In this document: positions 9,515 to 18,495 of the stretch, in pieces | How positions within the stretch are numbered: the stretch's first letter is position 1 | Layout: each line of letters starts with the position of its first letter | Source: Sphingobium terrigena | Lineage (GTDB): Bacteria; Pseudomonadota; Alphaproteobacteria; Sphingomonadales; Sphingomonadaceae | Length of the DNA stretch: 64,000 bases | Direction: 5' to 3' | NCBI RefSeq assembly: GCF_003591655.1 | Contig: NZ_QVRA01000012.1 | Location: forward strand, 62,001-126,000 | Position numbers and translations under genes: made by a program | Notes under the pieces: model-generated | Database searches by the model: none | Told to the model about the DNA's origin: nothing | Seen by the model: only the letters and a program-made list of their open reading frames with translations

Positions 9515-9517
9515 ATC

Positions 9518-9628
9518 CCTTCTCCCCTTGGGGGAGAAGGATATGAAGCCTTACGAGCGCAGCGAGTTAGGCGAAGTTGGAAGAGGGGGCGGGCGCTGTG
9601 CAATCCCCCGTCTCTCCAAGCGGAGAGG
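9518..9628. repeat. Intergenic palindromic repeat (family shared with 16985-17147)
   Basis: The unit opens with a perfect hairpin, CCTTCTCCCC at 9518-9527 and GGGGAGAAGG at 9531-9540, followed by ATATGAAGCCTTACGAG and GGCGAAGTTGGAAGAGGGGG. It closes near 9610-9628 with a second imperfect hairpin (TCTCTCC / GGAGAGG). The same order of hairpin, ATATG(A/G)AGCCTTAC, TTAGGCG and GAGGGGG occurs at 16985-17147. It lies between the aminotransferase gene and purC, and the first hairpin may also stop transcription. The rest of the gap to 9756 shows no gene. Confidence 0.8.
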
Positions 9629-9756
9629 GAACAGGGTGCAATTGCACGTCCGCACGCTTTGCTCTATGGGCGAGGCCCAAGCAGCCCCGGCACCCGCTGA
9701 TCCTTCTCGATTCGCGATTGTCGGGGCGCAGTATTTTTGACCAGACAGGAACGCGC

Positions 9757-10539
9757 ATGGCCCGTCGCCGCCAGATTTACGAAGGCAAGGCAAAGATCCT
9801 TTATGAAGGCCCGGAACCGGGCACGATCATCCAATATTTCAAGGATGACGCAACCGCCTTCAACGCGCAGAAGAAGGGCACGATTTCCGGCAAGGGCGTG
9901 CTGAATAACCGGATTTCCGAGCATATCTTCACGCTGCTCGGCCAGATTGGCGTGCCGACCCACTTCATCCGTCGCCTGAACATGCGCGAGCAGCTGGTGC
10001 GTCAGGTGGAGATCGTGCCGATCGAAGTCGTGGTGCGTAACGTCGCCGCCGGATCGCTCAGCAAGAAGCTGGGGATCGAGGAAGGCACGCAGCTGCCCCG
10101 CACGCTGATCGAATATTGCTACAAGGACGATGCGCTGGGCGACCCGCTTATCTCCGAAGAGCATATCGCCTGCTTCGGCTGGGCGACGCAGGAAGAGATG
10201 CACGACATTGCCGACATGGCGATCCGCATCAACGACTTCATGTGCGGGCTTTTCGCTGGTATCGGCATCCGCCTGATTGACTTCAAGCTGGAGTTCGGGC
10301 GCCTGTATGACGGCGATTACAGCCGCATCATCCTGGCCGACGAAATCAGCCCCGATGGCTGCCGCCTATGGGACGCGGTGACCAACGAAAAGCTGGACAA
10401 GGACCGGTTCCGCCGCGATCTGGGCGGCGAAGTGGAAGCCTATCAGGAAGTGGCGCGCCGTCTGGGCCTGCTGCCCGAAGGGCTGGACACCACGGTGCTG
10501 GATCTCGACACCCATCGCAAGAAGCGCGAGAAGGAATAA
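9757..10539 (+). CDS. purC: Phosphoribosylaminoimidazole-succinocarboxamide synthase
   Basis: PurC is SAICAR synthetase, which adds aspartate to CAIR using ATP in de novo purine synthesis. The 260-residue protein starts [20 protein letters not shown] and has the [18 protein letters not shown] loop, the [20 protein letters not shown] signature near 95, and [18 protein letters not shown] near 170. The length is typical of the bacterial short form. The ATG at 9757 has a nearby ACAGGAA. purS and purQ lie 1.2 kb downstream but are separated by minus-strand genes, so the pur genes are close but not one operon. Confidence 0.97.
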   Translation: MARRRQIYEGKAKILYEGPEPGTIIQYFKDDATAFNAQKKGTISGKGVLNNRISEHIFTLLGQIGVPTHFIRRLNMREQLVRQVEIVPIEVVVRNVAAGSLSKKLGIEEGTQLPRTLIEYCYKDDALGDPLISEEHIACFGWATQEEMHDIADMAIRINDFMCGLFAGIGIRLIDFKLEFGRLYDGDYSRIILADEISPDGCRLWDAVTNEKLDKDRFRRDLGGEVEAYQEVARRLGLLPEGLDTTVLDLDTHRKKREKE

Positions 10540-10552
10540 GTCCTTCACTCCA

Positions 10553-10629
10553 CCGTCATCCTGACGCAAGTCAGGATCCAGGGTCGGTCCAAAGCCGCTC
10601 TGGGTGCCGGATCAGGTCCGGCATGACGG
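10553..10629. repeat. Palindromic repeat element
   Basis: A 77-base element begins CCGTCATCCTGACGCAAGTC and ends CCGGCATGACGG, so its outer arms (CCGTCAT and ATGACGG) pair. Each half has its own hairpin (CCTGACGCAAGTCAGG, and GCCGGATCAGGTCCGGC). Elements with this kind of GTCATCCTGA...GGATCCAGGG text are common between genes in alphaproteobacteria. It sits between convergent purC and the TauE/SafE gene and may act as a shared transcription end. Confidence 0.8.
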
Positions 10630-10636
10630 TTTTGGA

Positions 10637-11389
10637 TCACGCCAACAGCGCGTCAGCCATCAGCTTGATACCCAGCAGCACCATCAGCACATAGATGAGC
10701 GTATAGAAGCGCGCGGCGTCGACCCGGCGCACCAGCGCCACGCCCCCCAGTGTCGCGACCACCGCGACCGGCACCAGCATGGCGGTGGCGGTCAGATTGG
10801 CGCGGGTGAATTGGCCCAGCGCAGCATAAGCGGGCACCTTCATCCAGTTCATCGTGGCAAAGGCGACCGCCGTGGTCCCGACCAGCCTGTCGCGCGGCAG
10901 GCGCTTGGGCAGTACCCACATCTGAAACGGTGGCGATCCTGCATGGGCGATCTGGCTGGTAAAACCGCTGGCGACGCCGAACAACGTCCCCACCCAATCG
11001 GGCGAGGTGGACGGCAGGACGATCGCCCCGCCCCGCTCGACCCACAGCCGTTGCAGCCCGAACAGCATCGAAATCGCGCCAAGAGCGCCCAGCACCGTGG
11101 TCTCAGGCACTTGCGCGGCGAACAGATAGCCCAGCGCCACGCCGACCGCCATGCCAGGCAGCATCACCCGCAAGATATGGCCGTCCCAGCTTTTGCGGAA
11201 TGCCCAGACGCTGACGGCGTCCTGCAGGATCAGGATCGGCAGCAGTATCGCCGCGCCGCGGACCGGATCGACCGCCAACGCCATGATCGGCATGGCCAGC
11301 GCGCCGACACCGGCAAAGCCGCCCTTGGCCAGGCCCGAAATGGCGACGGCGACAAAGGCGCAGGCGAGATAGACATAATCAGGCGTCAT
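10637..11389 (-). CDS. TauE/SafE-family membrane permease
   Basis: This 250-residue protein belongs to the TauE/SafE (sulfite exporter-like) family of inner-membrane anion carriers. It starts MTPDYVYLACAFVAVAISGL with the family-typical AKGGFAGVGALAMPIMAL right after the first membrane segment. There are about eight hydrophobic segments, and the second family repeat has GFTSQIAHAGSPPFQMWVLP near 165. The family includes permeases for sulfite, sulfoacetate and other organosulfur anions; the substrate here is not shown. It is convergent with purC. Confidence 0.9.
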   Translation of the reverse strand: MTPDYVYLACAFVAVAISGLAKGGFAGVGALAMPIMALAVDPVRGAAILLPILILQDAVSVWAFRKSWDGHILRVMLPGMAVGVALGYLFAAQVPETTVLGALGAISMLFGLQRLWVERGGAIVLPSTSPDWVGTLFGVASGFTSQIAHAGSPPFQMWVLPKRLPRDRLVGTTAVAFATMNWMKVPAYAALGQFTRANLTATAMLVPVAVVATLGGVALVRRVDAARFYTLIYVLMVLLGIKLMADALLA

Positions 11390-11435
11390 GCCGCTCGCCT
11401 AGCGCAAGGGGCAGGCAATTGGCATTGAAAAACGC

Positions 11436-11585
11436 TCAACGATTGGCGCGATAACCGATCATCAGACCGAAGCTGAAGGTGGCGAGCAGGGCAAGCTGCA
11501 CCTTTCCATGCGGGTCGTCATAGCCCACAATCTGCTGCCCCCATGCGAACAGCCCGACAAACATCGCCAGCGCCAGCCCGGACAT
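11436..11585 (-). CDS. 49-residue two-segment membrane peptide
   Basis: The reverse strand encodes MSGLALAMFVGLFAWGQQIV, then GYDDPHGK and a second hydrophobic stretch VQLALLATFSFGLMIGYRAN, ending in R. Two short membrane helices linked by a charged turn make a hairpin topology likely. It stands alone between the TauE/SafE gene and purS, 46 bases upstream of the former on the same strand. No family is recognised. The clean hydrophobic pattern and lack of rare codons support a real gene, but this is a weak case. Confidence 0.5.
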   Translation of the reverse strand: MSGLALAMFVGLFAWGQQIVGYDDPHGKVQLALLATFSFGLMIGYRANR

Positions 11586-11751
11586 GCCCCAATGCTTCCC
11601 CCGAATTTCTACAGCGTGACAGTATCGCGACAGTCGCTAACAAAAGCATAATGGCTTGCCTCCCCGCCGTGTGGGGACTAGGGGAGCCGCAAAGTCGATA
11701 CCCCCGCAACCGCATGGTTCGGTCCTGTCCTTGTCAAGGAGTTCGCCCCTC

Positions 11752-11985
11752 ATGAAAGCCCGCATCTTCGTCACCCTCAAGGGCGGTGTCCTCGATCCGC
11801 AGGGCCGGGCGATCCACCATGCGCTGGAAGGCCTGGGCTTTGATGGCGTCAATGATGTGCGCGCAGGCAAGCTCATCGAGCTGGATTTGGCCGATGGCAC
11901 CAGTGACGAGGATATCGACGCCATGTGCCGCAAGCTGCTGGCCAACACGGTGATCGAAAATTACCGCATCGAAAAGGTCGCCTGA
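11752..11985 (+). CDS. purS: Phosphoribosylformylglycinamidine synthase subunit PurS
   Basis: PurS is the small bridging subunit of the three-part FGAM synthase (PurS, PurQ, PurL), which passes ammonia from PurQ to PurL. The 77-residue protein starts MKARIFVTLKGGVLDPQGRA, followed by IHHALEGLGFDGVNDVRAGK, the whole of the family. AAGGAG lies upstream of the ATG at a good distance. purQ starts three bases after the stop. A separate PurS is the expected arrangement in alphaproteobacteria; purL is not in the window. Confidence 0.95.
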   Translation: MKARIFVTLKGGVLDPQGRAIHHALEGLGFDGVNDVRAGKLIELDLADGTSDEDIDAMCRKLLANTVIENYRIEKVA

Positions 11986-11988
11986 GCC

Positions 11989-12663
11989 ATGAAGAGCGCC
12001 GTCATCGTCTTTCCGGGCAGCAATTGCGACCGCGACCTGGCAGTGGCGTTCGAGGCCGCGACGGGTGCGAAGCCGACCATGGTGTGGCATCGCGACACGC
12101 AGCTGCCCGACGACATCGACCTGATCGGCGTGCCGGGCGGCTTTTCCTATGGCGACTATCTGCGGTCGGGTGCGATGGCCGCGCGGTCCCCGGTGATGCA
12201 GGCGGTGGCGCAGGCGGCCGATCGCGGCGTCTATGTGCTGGGCATCTGCAACGGTTTTCAGGTGCTGACCGAAAGCGGCCTGCTGCCCGGCGCGCTGCTG
12301 CGCAATGCCGGTGGGCATTTCGTGTGCCGTGACGTCGCGCTGACGGTGGAAAATGCGCAGAGCGCCTTCACCAGCCGCTATGCTGCTGGCGAAGCGATTT
12401 CCTATCCGGTCGCGCATCATGATGGCAATTATTTCGCTGACGACGCGACGCTCGACCGGCTGGAAGGCGAAGGCCGGGTCGCACTGCGCTATGCCGAAAG
12501 CGTCAATGGCTCGGCGCGCAATATTGCGGGCATTTTGAACGACAAGGGCAATGTGCTGGGCATGATGCCGCACCCCGAACGGGTGATCGAGGCCGCCCAT
12601 GGCGCGACCGATGGCAAGCGTCTGTTCGACGGGCTGGTCGAAGGACTGCTGGCGCGGGCGTAA
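11989..12663 (+). CDS. purQ: Phosphoribosylformylglycinamidine synthase subunit PurQ (glutaminase)
   Basis: PurQ is the class I glutamine amidotransferase subunit that frees ammonia from glutamine for FGAM synthesis. The 224-residue protein begins [20 protein letters not shown], has the oxyanion segment [19 protein letters not shown], the nucleophile elbow [20 protein letters not shown] with Cys near 86, and the His-Glu pair in [15 protein letters not shown] near 196-198. It is tightly spaced with purS. A short hairpin follows the stop at 12680. Confidence 0.97.
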   Translation: MKSAVIVFPGSNCDRDLAVAFEAATGAKPTMVWHRDTQLPDDIDLIGVPGGFSYGDYLRSGAMAARSPVMQAVAQAADRGVYVLGICNGFQVLTESGLLPGALLRNAGGHFVCRDVALTVENAQSAFTSRYAAGEAISYPVAHHDGNYFADDATLDRLEGEGRVALRYAESVNGSARNIAGILNDKGNVLGMMPHPERVIEAAHGATDGKRLFDGLVEGLLARA

Positions 12664-12679
12664 TAACGCGCTTTAACCG

Positions 12680-12695
12680 CTCCCCTTTAGGGGAG
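12680..12695. terminator. Short hairpin between convergent genes
   Basis: CTCCCCT at 12680-12686 pairs with AGGGGAG at 12689-12695 around a two-base loop. It lies between purQ and the convergent kinase gene. A weak T-containing stretch (GCTTTAT) follows on the plus strand. It resembles the AGGGGAG-type hairpins used in the intergenic repeats elsewhere in the window, so it may be a remnant of such a repeat rather than a dedicated terminator. Confidence 0.45.
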
Positions 12696-12709
12696 GGGTG
12701 CTTTATGCC

Positions 12710-14803
12710 TCACCCGCCCCGGTGATAATCATATTCCATCGCCCGGCCCTGCTGCTTGGTCAGGATGGCGCCGATAATGGTGCCGCCCGCGCGGCGCAGG
12801 CGGTCCACGGCTGCGCGCAGGCCGCCATGATGGTTGCGGCCCCATTCGACCACGAGCAGGCTGGCCTGCACCTTGCCCGCCAGCAATAGCGCGTCAGTCC
12901 CGCCCAGGATCGGCGGCGCGTCGATCAGCACCGTGTCATAGTCCTCCCGCACCGCAAGCAGCAGCGCTTCGAGCGCCGGGGTCGCCAGCAGTTCCGCCGG
13001 GTTGGGCGGCACCGCGCCGCAGGGAAGCAGGGCGACACCCGCCGTGCCGGTGTCCATAATGACCTGATCCGCGCTCGCCTGCCCGGTCAATAATTCGCTG
13101 ATGCCGCGCCCGGCGGGCAGGCGGAACAGGCTGTGCTGGACCGGGCGGCGCATATCGCCGTCGATCACCAGCACGCGCTTGCCCAACCCCGCCAGCGCCA
13201 AAGCAAGCGCGTGGAGAGTCAGCGACTTGCCCTCCCCCTCCTGCGCGCTGGTGACGAGGATGGAGCGGGGCAGCCCCCCCGCCGACGCCAGCAGCAGCGA
13301 AGAGGCAAGCGGCGAGAAGATGTCGACCGGCTGGGGTGCATCGCCGGTCACCGGCACTGCGCCCAGCAGCGGCAGCCCGACCCGCTCCGCCAGCGTATCG
13401 GCGGAGGTGACGGCGTCGTCAAACATATGCCGCGCCGCGACCAGCAGCAGGCCCAGCGCAATCCCGCCCAGCGACGCCAGCAACAGCGTCACGCCGATGC
13501 GGGGCGAGAAAGGCCGGGTCGGCACGGCGGCACGATCGAGCGGCTGGATGCGGCCTGCCTGAAACCCCGCCTGCGACGCCATGTCGCGATAGCGCTGGAG
13601 CAGGCTGTCATGCAGCATCCGGTATGTATCGACCGAGCGTTCCAATATGCCGGTCTGCACGTCGCGCCCGCGTTCGGCCTGCGCCTGCCGTTCCAGATCG
13701 GCGATTTCGGCGGCAATCTGGGTTTCGCCATGCACCGCGACCTCATATTGTTCGCGCAGCGATGCGCGGATGGTGTTGGCCATCACCTCCGCCTGATCGT
13801 CCAGCGCGGCGAGGCGCGCACGGGCCTCGCGCATGTCGGGATGGGCGTCCTTGCGGAACTGGCGTTCCTCGACAATAGCGGCGCGGGCTTCGGCGCGGCT
13901 GGCCATCAATGTCTGCATCGCGCCATTGCCCAGCACTTCGGGCAGAGTTTCGGCGCTCGCCCGGCGGGCGCCTTCCCAACGCTTCTGCGCCGCGATCCGA
14001 TCGGCCAGCGCCTGCGCATGATAGGCGTTGAGTTGGACGAGGCGGGCCGAGATGGTGCCTTCCGGTGGGCGTTGCGTGTCGCTCTCTTCGTCCGTCGCCG
14101 TGCTGGTGCGGGCGGCATAGACCGCCAGATCGCGCTCCGCCCGTGCCAGATCGTTACGCGCGCCGTCCAGTTCGCCCAGCAGGAAACGGCGCGCTTGCAC
14201 GCCCGATTCAAAGCCGCGCTTCAGGTCGGCGCGGATCAGGCTGTCGGCATAGCTGTTGGCGACTCGCGCCGACAGGACTGGGTCGGCGCTCACGAAGCTG
14301 ATGCGCAACACGCGGGACTTGCCGGGCAGTTCGACTTCCAGATTGTCGCGCAGCAGACGAATGACCGCATCCTGTTCGACCTGCCGCTGGGTCAGGCTGC
14401 CTGCGCCCTCGGTCGGGCGCTGGCGGTCCATGCCGGCAAAGAAAGTGGGCGTACCGACCAGCGCCAGATCGCGTGCGACCTCTTCGGCCAGCGCACGGCT
14501 GCGCAGCACTTCCAACTCGGTCTGCATCAGCGATTCGATGTCGCCCGGCGCGACGCGCGGGGTGGCCTGCGCCCCTGCCCCGGCGGCGCCTGCGGGTATG
14601 TCCTGCACCTCGACCGAGGCGGTCGCGCGATAGTCGGGGGTGGACATGAGGATGAACAGCGCGCCCGCCAGCAGGCACAGTGCCATGGTGACGAACAGGA
14701 TGACGCGATGGCGGCGCAACACGGCCCAGCCGTGGCGCGTGGTGGCGGCGAAGCGGGCGGCGCGGCCTTCATCCGATGCGATGATCTCAGAAGCGCTCAT
14801 CAA
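12710..14803 (-). CDS. Polysaccharide biosynthesis tyrosine autokinase (Wzz domain plus BY-kinase)
   Basis: This 697-residue inner-membrane protein controls chain length and export of an envelope polysaccharide. A Wzz-type N-terminal membrane segment (HRVILFVTMALCLLAGALFI, near 33-52) precedes a long periplasmic coiled-coil region, a PxxP-like segment and a second membrane segment near 430-450. The C-terminal BY-kinase has Walker A SAQEGEGKSLT at about 519-529, Walker A' VLVIDGDMRRP near 545 and Walker B VLIDAPP near 626. The usual C-terminal tyrosine cluster is very short (MEYDYHRGG, two Tyr). The gene overlaps the export lipoprotein by four bases, so the two are coupled, as in Wza-Wzc and GumB-GumC systems. 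Confidence 0.92.
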   Translation of the reverse strand: MMSASEIIASDEGRAARFAATTRHGWAVLRRHRVILFVTMALCLLAGALFILMSTPDYRATASVEVQDIPAGAAGAGAQATPRVAPGDIESLMQTELEVLRSRALAEEVARDLALVGTPTFFAGMDRQRPTEGAGSLTQRQVEQDAVIRLLRDNLEVELPGKSRVLRISFVSADPVLSARVANSYADSLIRADLKRGFESGVQARRFLLGELDGARNDLARAERDLAVYAARTSTATDEESDTQRPPEGTISARLVQLNAYHAQALADRIAAQKRWEGARRASAETLPEVLGNGAMQTLMASRAEARAAIVEERQFRKDAHPDMREARARLAALDDQAEVMANTIRASLREQYEVAVHGETQIAAEIADLERQAQAERGRDVQTGILERSVDTYRMLHDSLLQRYRDMASQAGFQAGRIQPLDRAAVPTRPFSPRIGVTLLLASLGGIALGLLLVAARHMFDDAVTSADTLAERVGLPLLGAVPVTGDAPQPVDIFSPLASSLLLASAGGLPRSILVTSAQEGEGKSLTLHALALALAGLGKRVLVIDGDMRRPVQHSLFRLPAGRGISELLTGQASADQVIMDTGTAGVALLPCGAVPPNPAELLATPALEALLLAVREDYDTVLIDAPPILGGTDALLLAGKVQASLLVVEWGRNHHGGLRAAVDRLRRAGGTIIGAILTKQQGRAMEYDYHRGG

Positions 14804-15495
14804 TTCTTCCCGTCAAGGGCGATGAACCCCGCTGCCAGCGCGGGCGCGGCCAGCAGGGAGCCGCCGAGAATCGCCTTCGCCCGCGACAGGCCGACGATGA
14901 TCGTGTCACCGGGCAGGATTTCGGGATCGGCGGCCTGTCCCCGGCGGATCGCGGCAAGATCGAACATCGCCGCCTGCCGCTGCCCGTCAATCTGCCGCAC
15001 AACGATGACCTGCGAGAGGCTGGCGAGGCGGGTCGGCCCCTTTGCCAGCGTCACCGCCTGGCTGAGCGTCAGCCGCCCGTCGAGCGGGAACAGGCCCGGC
15101 TCGCGCACTTCGCCGTCCACGGTGATGCGGCGACCGACGGCCTTTTTGACAAAGATCGTGACTTGCGGCGACACCAGATAGCGCTGGCCCAGCCGCGCGG
15201 CGATCAGGTCTGCTGCGTCGCCCGATGACAGGCCAGCGACCGGCACATCCCCGATCAGCGGCATCCGCACCATGCCTGCCGCGCTGACCTGCGCATCCTC
15301 CAGCGACAGGCCGGGTTCATGATAGACCTGGATGCGCAGCACATCGTCGGGGGAGAGGCGATAATCGGCACCGATGGCGAGCGCTGGCGGGATGAGCGCA
15401 TAGGCGGCGTCACCGCGCGGTGCCTGCTCGACACTGGCGCAGGCGGACAGCAAGGCGCAGCCTGTCATCGCGGCATATATCTGCCTGATGGTCAT
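14800..15495 (-). CDS. Polysaccharide export lipoprotein (Wza/GumB family)
   Basis: This 231-residue protein is the outer-membrane polysaccharide export component. The N-terminus is a lipoprotein signal: MTIRQIYAAMTGCALLSACA, with the lipobox LSAC. A Poly_export domain follows (YRLSPDDVLRIQVYHEPGLS), then SLBB-like regions (RRITVDGEVREPGLFPLDGR and PEILPGDTIIVGLSRAK). The C-terminus AILGGSLLAAPALAAGFIAL is hydrophobic, like the outer-membrane helix of Wza. The ATG at 15495 was chosen because it starts the signal; the frame is open to 15561. It precedes and overlaps the autokinase gene. Confidence 0.92.
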   Translation of the reverse strand: MTIRQIYAAMTGCALLSACASVEQAPRGDAAYALIPPALAIGADYRLSPDDVLRIQVYHEPGLSLEDAQVSAAGMVRMPLIGDVPVAGLSSGDAADLIAARLGQRYLVSPQVTIFVKKAVGRRITVDGEVREPGLFPLDGRLTLSQAVTLAKGPTRLASLSQVIVVRQIDGQRQAAMFDLAAIRRGQAADPEILPGDTIIVGLSRAKAILGGSLLAAPALAAGFIALDGKN

Positions 15496-15597
15496 CTGCA
15501 CATCTGCCCCCTTATGGCCCACTTGAGGCCGGGGGGTAGCGGTGCGGCACGGCGATGGCAACCACAGGCGCGACGGGTCGCGCCCGATGGCCGATTG

Positions 15598-16893
15598 TCA
15601 GACGGCGACGCGCCCCGGCGCCGGTTCAGCGATGCGGCGCGGCTGGTCCGGCCAGATGCCGCGCGTGTCATAGACAGATTTGCCGACACGTTCATCGACG
15701 GGGACAGATTTGAACATGTCATGATCGACAAGAATGACGAACACGCCACATTGTTCCAGAGCCGTATCGAGATCGATCAGTTCCGCGCCGGTCCCGGCAA
15801 ATTCCATCGGCAGGGCATGGGCATAGGGTTCGACCAGCTTGATCCGGCGACCATAGCGGCGGGCGAGGCGCGCGGCGACCTTGACCGCCGGGCTTTCGCG
15901 GAAATCGTCGATATTCGCCTTGAAGGCGAGGCCCAGGCAGGCGACATTTTCGTTCGCGAAGGCGTCGATCATGTCGGATGCCTTGGCCACGACATAGTCG
16001 GTCTTGCCGTCATTCACTTCGCGTGCGGTGCGGATGATGCGGGCATTTTCCGGGTCGCCATGGACGATGAACCACGGGTCGACCGCGATGCAATGGCCGC
16101 CGACGCCGGGACCGGGCGAGAGGATGTTGACGCGCGGATGGCGGTTCGCCAGCCGGATCACTTCCCACACGTCAATGTCCATATTCTCCGCGATCACCGA
16201 GAGTTCATTGGCGAAGGCGATGTTGACGTCGCGGAAGCTGTTTTCCACCAGCTTGACCATCTCCGCCGCGCGGGCCGTGGTGGTGATGCAGGCACCGCGC
16301 ACGAACTGGCGATAGAAGCCCAGCGCCTTGCGCGCGCAACGCGGCGTGATGCCGCCGATGCAGCGGTCATTGTCGATCAGCTCGACCAGGATACGACCGG
16401 GCAAAACCCGCTCAGGGCAATAGGCGATGGCGATGTCGCCCTGCACGCCCTTGCCGGGCATTTTGAGGTCAGGGCGCATCGTGCCGATTACGTCGCGCAT
16501 CGCTTCGGTCGTGCCGACCGGGGACGTGGATTCCAGGATCACCGTGTCGCCTGCCTTCAGCACCGGAGCGATGGTGCGGGCGGCTTTGAGAACATAGCTG
16601 ATGTCGGGCGCGCGATCTTCCGATACCGGGGTCGGCACGGCGATGATGAACACGTCGCTTTCCTCGACCGTGAGGCTGGCGCGCAGATTGCCGCGCGCGA
16701 CAACGCCCTGCACCAGCCCGTCCAGATCGACCTCCTCGATATGCACGCGGCCCGAATTGACGGTTTCCACGACATGGGCGGACACATCCACGCCCACCAC
16801 CTGCGCGCCGCCACGGGCGATCAGGGCTGCGGTCGGCAGACCGATATAGCCAAGGCCGATGACGGAAACCTTCTGCTTGGTGTCGACGGGCAT
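15598..16893 (-). CDS. wecC: UDP-N-acetyl-D-mannosamine dehydrogenase
   Basis: WecC oxidises UDP-ManNAc to UDP-ManNAcA with NAD in two steps, for surface polysaccharide. The 431-residue protein belongs to the UDP-glucose/GDP-mannose dehydrogenase family: SVIGLGYIGLPTAALIARGG (NAD-binding, near 10), VILESTSPVGTTEAMRDVIG near 125, YCPERVLPGRI near 160, and the catalytic Cys in GPGVGGHCIAVDPWF near 265. The WecC assignment over other dehydrogenases rests on its overall pattern and on wecB just upstream on the same strand. An intergenic repeat separates the two. Confidence 0.92.
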   Translation of the reverse strand: MPVDTKQKVSVIGLGYIGLPTAALIARGGAQVVGVDVSAHVVETVNSGRVHIEEVDLDGLVQGVVARGNLRASLTVEESDVFIIAVPTPVSEDRAPDISYVLKAARTIAPVLKAGDTVILESTSPVGTTEAMRDVIGTMRPDLKMPGKGVQGDIAIAYCPERVLPGRILVELIDNDRCIGGITPRCARKALGFYRQFVRGACITTTARAAEMVKLVENSFRDVNIAFANELSVIAENMDIDVWEVIRLANRHPRVNILSPGPGVGGHCIAVDPWFIVHGDPENARIIRTAREVNDGKTDYVVAKASDMIDAFANENVACLGLAFKANIDDFRESPAVKVAARLARRYGRRIKLVEPYAHALPMEFAGTGAELIDLDTALEQCGVFVILVDHDMFKSVPVDERVGKSVYDTRGIWPDQPRRIAEPAPGRVAV

Positions 16894-16984
16894 GGAGGGG
16901 CAGTCCTTATGAGGCTAAGATTTGCCCCTGTTTCTGCCCGGAAATGCTGAAGATTTCGGTAACGGTGGCACCAAGATCGATCTG

Positions 16985-17147
16985 CTCCCCTTGGGGGAGA
17001 AGGATATGGAGCCTTACCGCATCCGAAGGATCGGTTAGGCGCAGTTGGATGAGGGGGCTGTGCGCCAACGTCAGGGCGGACGCCCTCACCACTGCGACTA
17101 AGGCAGCAAGCTGCCAAGTCTCGTTGCCTCTCCCCTGAGGGAGAGGA
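16985..17147. repeat. Intergenic palindromic repeat (family shared with 9518-9628)
   Basis: The unit begins with CTCCCCTTGGGGGAGAAGG, the same hairpin as at 9518, and continues ATATGGAGCCTTACCGC, GGTTAGGCGCAGTTGGATGA and GGGGG. It ends with a second hairpin, CCTCTCCC at 17127-17134 and GGGAGAGG at 17139-17146. The copy is longer than the one at 9518. It lies between wecB and wecC, where it could separate or attenuate their transcription. The rest of 16894-17159 shows no gene. Confidence 0.8.
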
Positions 17148-17159
17148 GATTTGGACGCT

Positions 17160-18269
17160 CTATCCCGCGATAATCGCCGCAATCCGTTCCGCCGCATGAC
17201 CATCGCCGAACGGATTATGCGCCCGCGCCATGGCGTCATAGGCCGCCTCATCGTCCAGCAGCGCCAGCACCTCCCGCACGATCAGCGCGCGGTCGGTGCC
17301 GACCAGTTTCGCCGTTCCAGCCTCCACCCCTTCGGGCCGTTCGGTGGTTTCGCGCATCACCAGCACCGGTTTGCCGAGCGAGGGCGCTTCTTCCTGCACG
17401 CCGCCGCTGTCGGTCAGGACGAGAGTGCAGAGATCGAGCAGGCGGACGAAATGGGGGTAATCCAGCGGCTCGATCATCGCCACATTGGGCAGGACGCCCA
17501 GCACGGCGTCCATGATCGGGCGGACATTGGGGTTGGGATGGACCGGGAAGATCACCGCGACATCGGGACGGGCAGCGATGTCGGCGATGGAGCGGGCGAT
17601 CGCCTCCATGCCGCCGCCGAAATTTTCGCGCCTGTGGCTGGTGACGGCAATGATGCGCTTGCCCGCAAAGCGCGCGGCGAGATCATCTAGGCCGCTGGCA
17701 AGCGACGGGTCAGCCAGCACCCTGTCGCGAGTCGCGAGCAGCGCGTCGATCACGGTATTGCCGGTGATGTGAATGCCCGCCGCATCGCGGCTTTCGCGCA
17801 GCAGCGCGTCAGCGGCGGCTTGCGTGGGCGCGAAATTCATGTCGGCGATGCAGGCGACCACGCGACGGTTCACCTCTTCGGGCCAGGGATGGTGGATGTC
17901 ACCGCTGCGCAGGCCCGCCTCGACATGGGCGACCGGGATCTTGCGATAATAGGCCGCAAGGCTCGCGACCATGGTGGTCAGCGTGTCGCCATGGACGACA
18001 ATGCGATCGGGCCTTTCGGCGTCGAACGCCTTGCCCAGTTCGACGATCAGCTTGGCGGTCAGCCCGTCGAGCGTCTGGTTGGGGACCATGACGTCAAGAT
18101 CGACGTCCGGCACGATTCCGGCAATCTCCAGCACCTGATCCAGCAGTCCGCGATGCTGGGCCGTCACGATGACGCGGGTTTCCACGCCGGGCCGTGCGCG
18201 CAAGGCGTGAATCACCGGGAACATCTTGATCGCTTCGGGGCGCGTGCCGAACACTATGGCGACCTTCAT
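17160..18269 (-). CDS. wecB: UDP-N-acetylglucosamine 2-epimerase (non-hydrolysing)
   Basis: WecB interconverts UDP-GlcNAc and UDP-ManNAc, the substrate of WecC. The 369-residue protein starts MKVAIVFGTRPEAIKMFPVI and has HGDTLTTMVASLAAYYRKIP, HVEAGLRSGDIHHPWPEEVN, the substrate-binding VTSHRRENFGGGMEAI near 205, and LTDSGGVQEEAPSLGKPVLV near 285. All are signatures of the non-hydrolysing GT-B-fold enzyme. Together wecB and wecC supply an N-acetylmannosaminuronate donor for the polysaccharide exported by the neighbouring autokinase and lipoprotein. Confidence 0.96.
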   Translation of the reverse strand: MKVAIVFGTRPEAIKMFPVIHALRARPGVETRVIVTAQHRGLLDQVLEIAGIVPDVDLDVMVPNQTLDGLTAKLIVELGKAFDAERPDRIVVHGDTLTTMVASLAAYYRKIPVAHVEAGLRSGDIHHPWPEEVNRRVVACIADMNFAPTQAAADALLRESRDAAGIHITGNTVIDALLATRDRVLADPSLASGLDDLAARFAGKRIIAVTSHRRENFGGGMEAIARSIADIAARPDVAVIFPVHPNPNVRPIMDAVLGVLPNVAMIEPLDYPHFVRLLDLCTLVLTDSGGVQEEAPSLGKPVLVMRETTERPEGVEAGTAKLVGTDRALIVREVLALLDDEAAYDAMARAHNPFGDGHAAERIAAIIAG

Positions 18270-18495
18270 GGGGCAACCTTCATCATCAATCTTTCATGCT
18301 GCAAAGCGGTATCGCAGCCCGATGTGGCAGAGAAATGTAACCATCGCCTGAACACGGGGCCGCCCGCCCATGGTTTTGTGCCGTCCAGACGCTATGCTAG
18401 GGCATCCATATCTGAGCGGGTGATACGCATTTGATGAAATGTGCGATGATCGCGGCGGGCTTTACGTCCACGCGCTTTGGCAGTGTCGGCCATTG

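Noticed and set aside
13133..15181. Plus-strand frame of 682 codons
   Set aside because: Antisense to the tyrosine autokinase and export lipoprotein; low-complexity Gln/Arg/His-rich translation with no domain.
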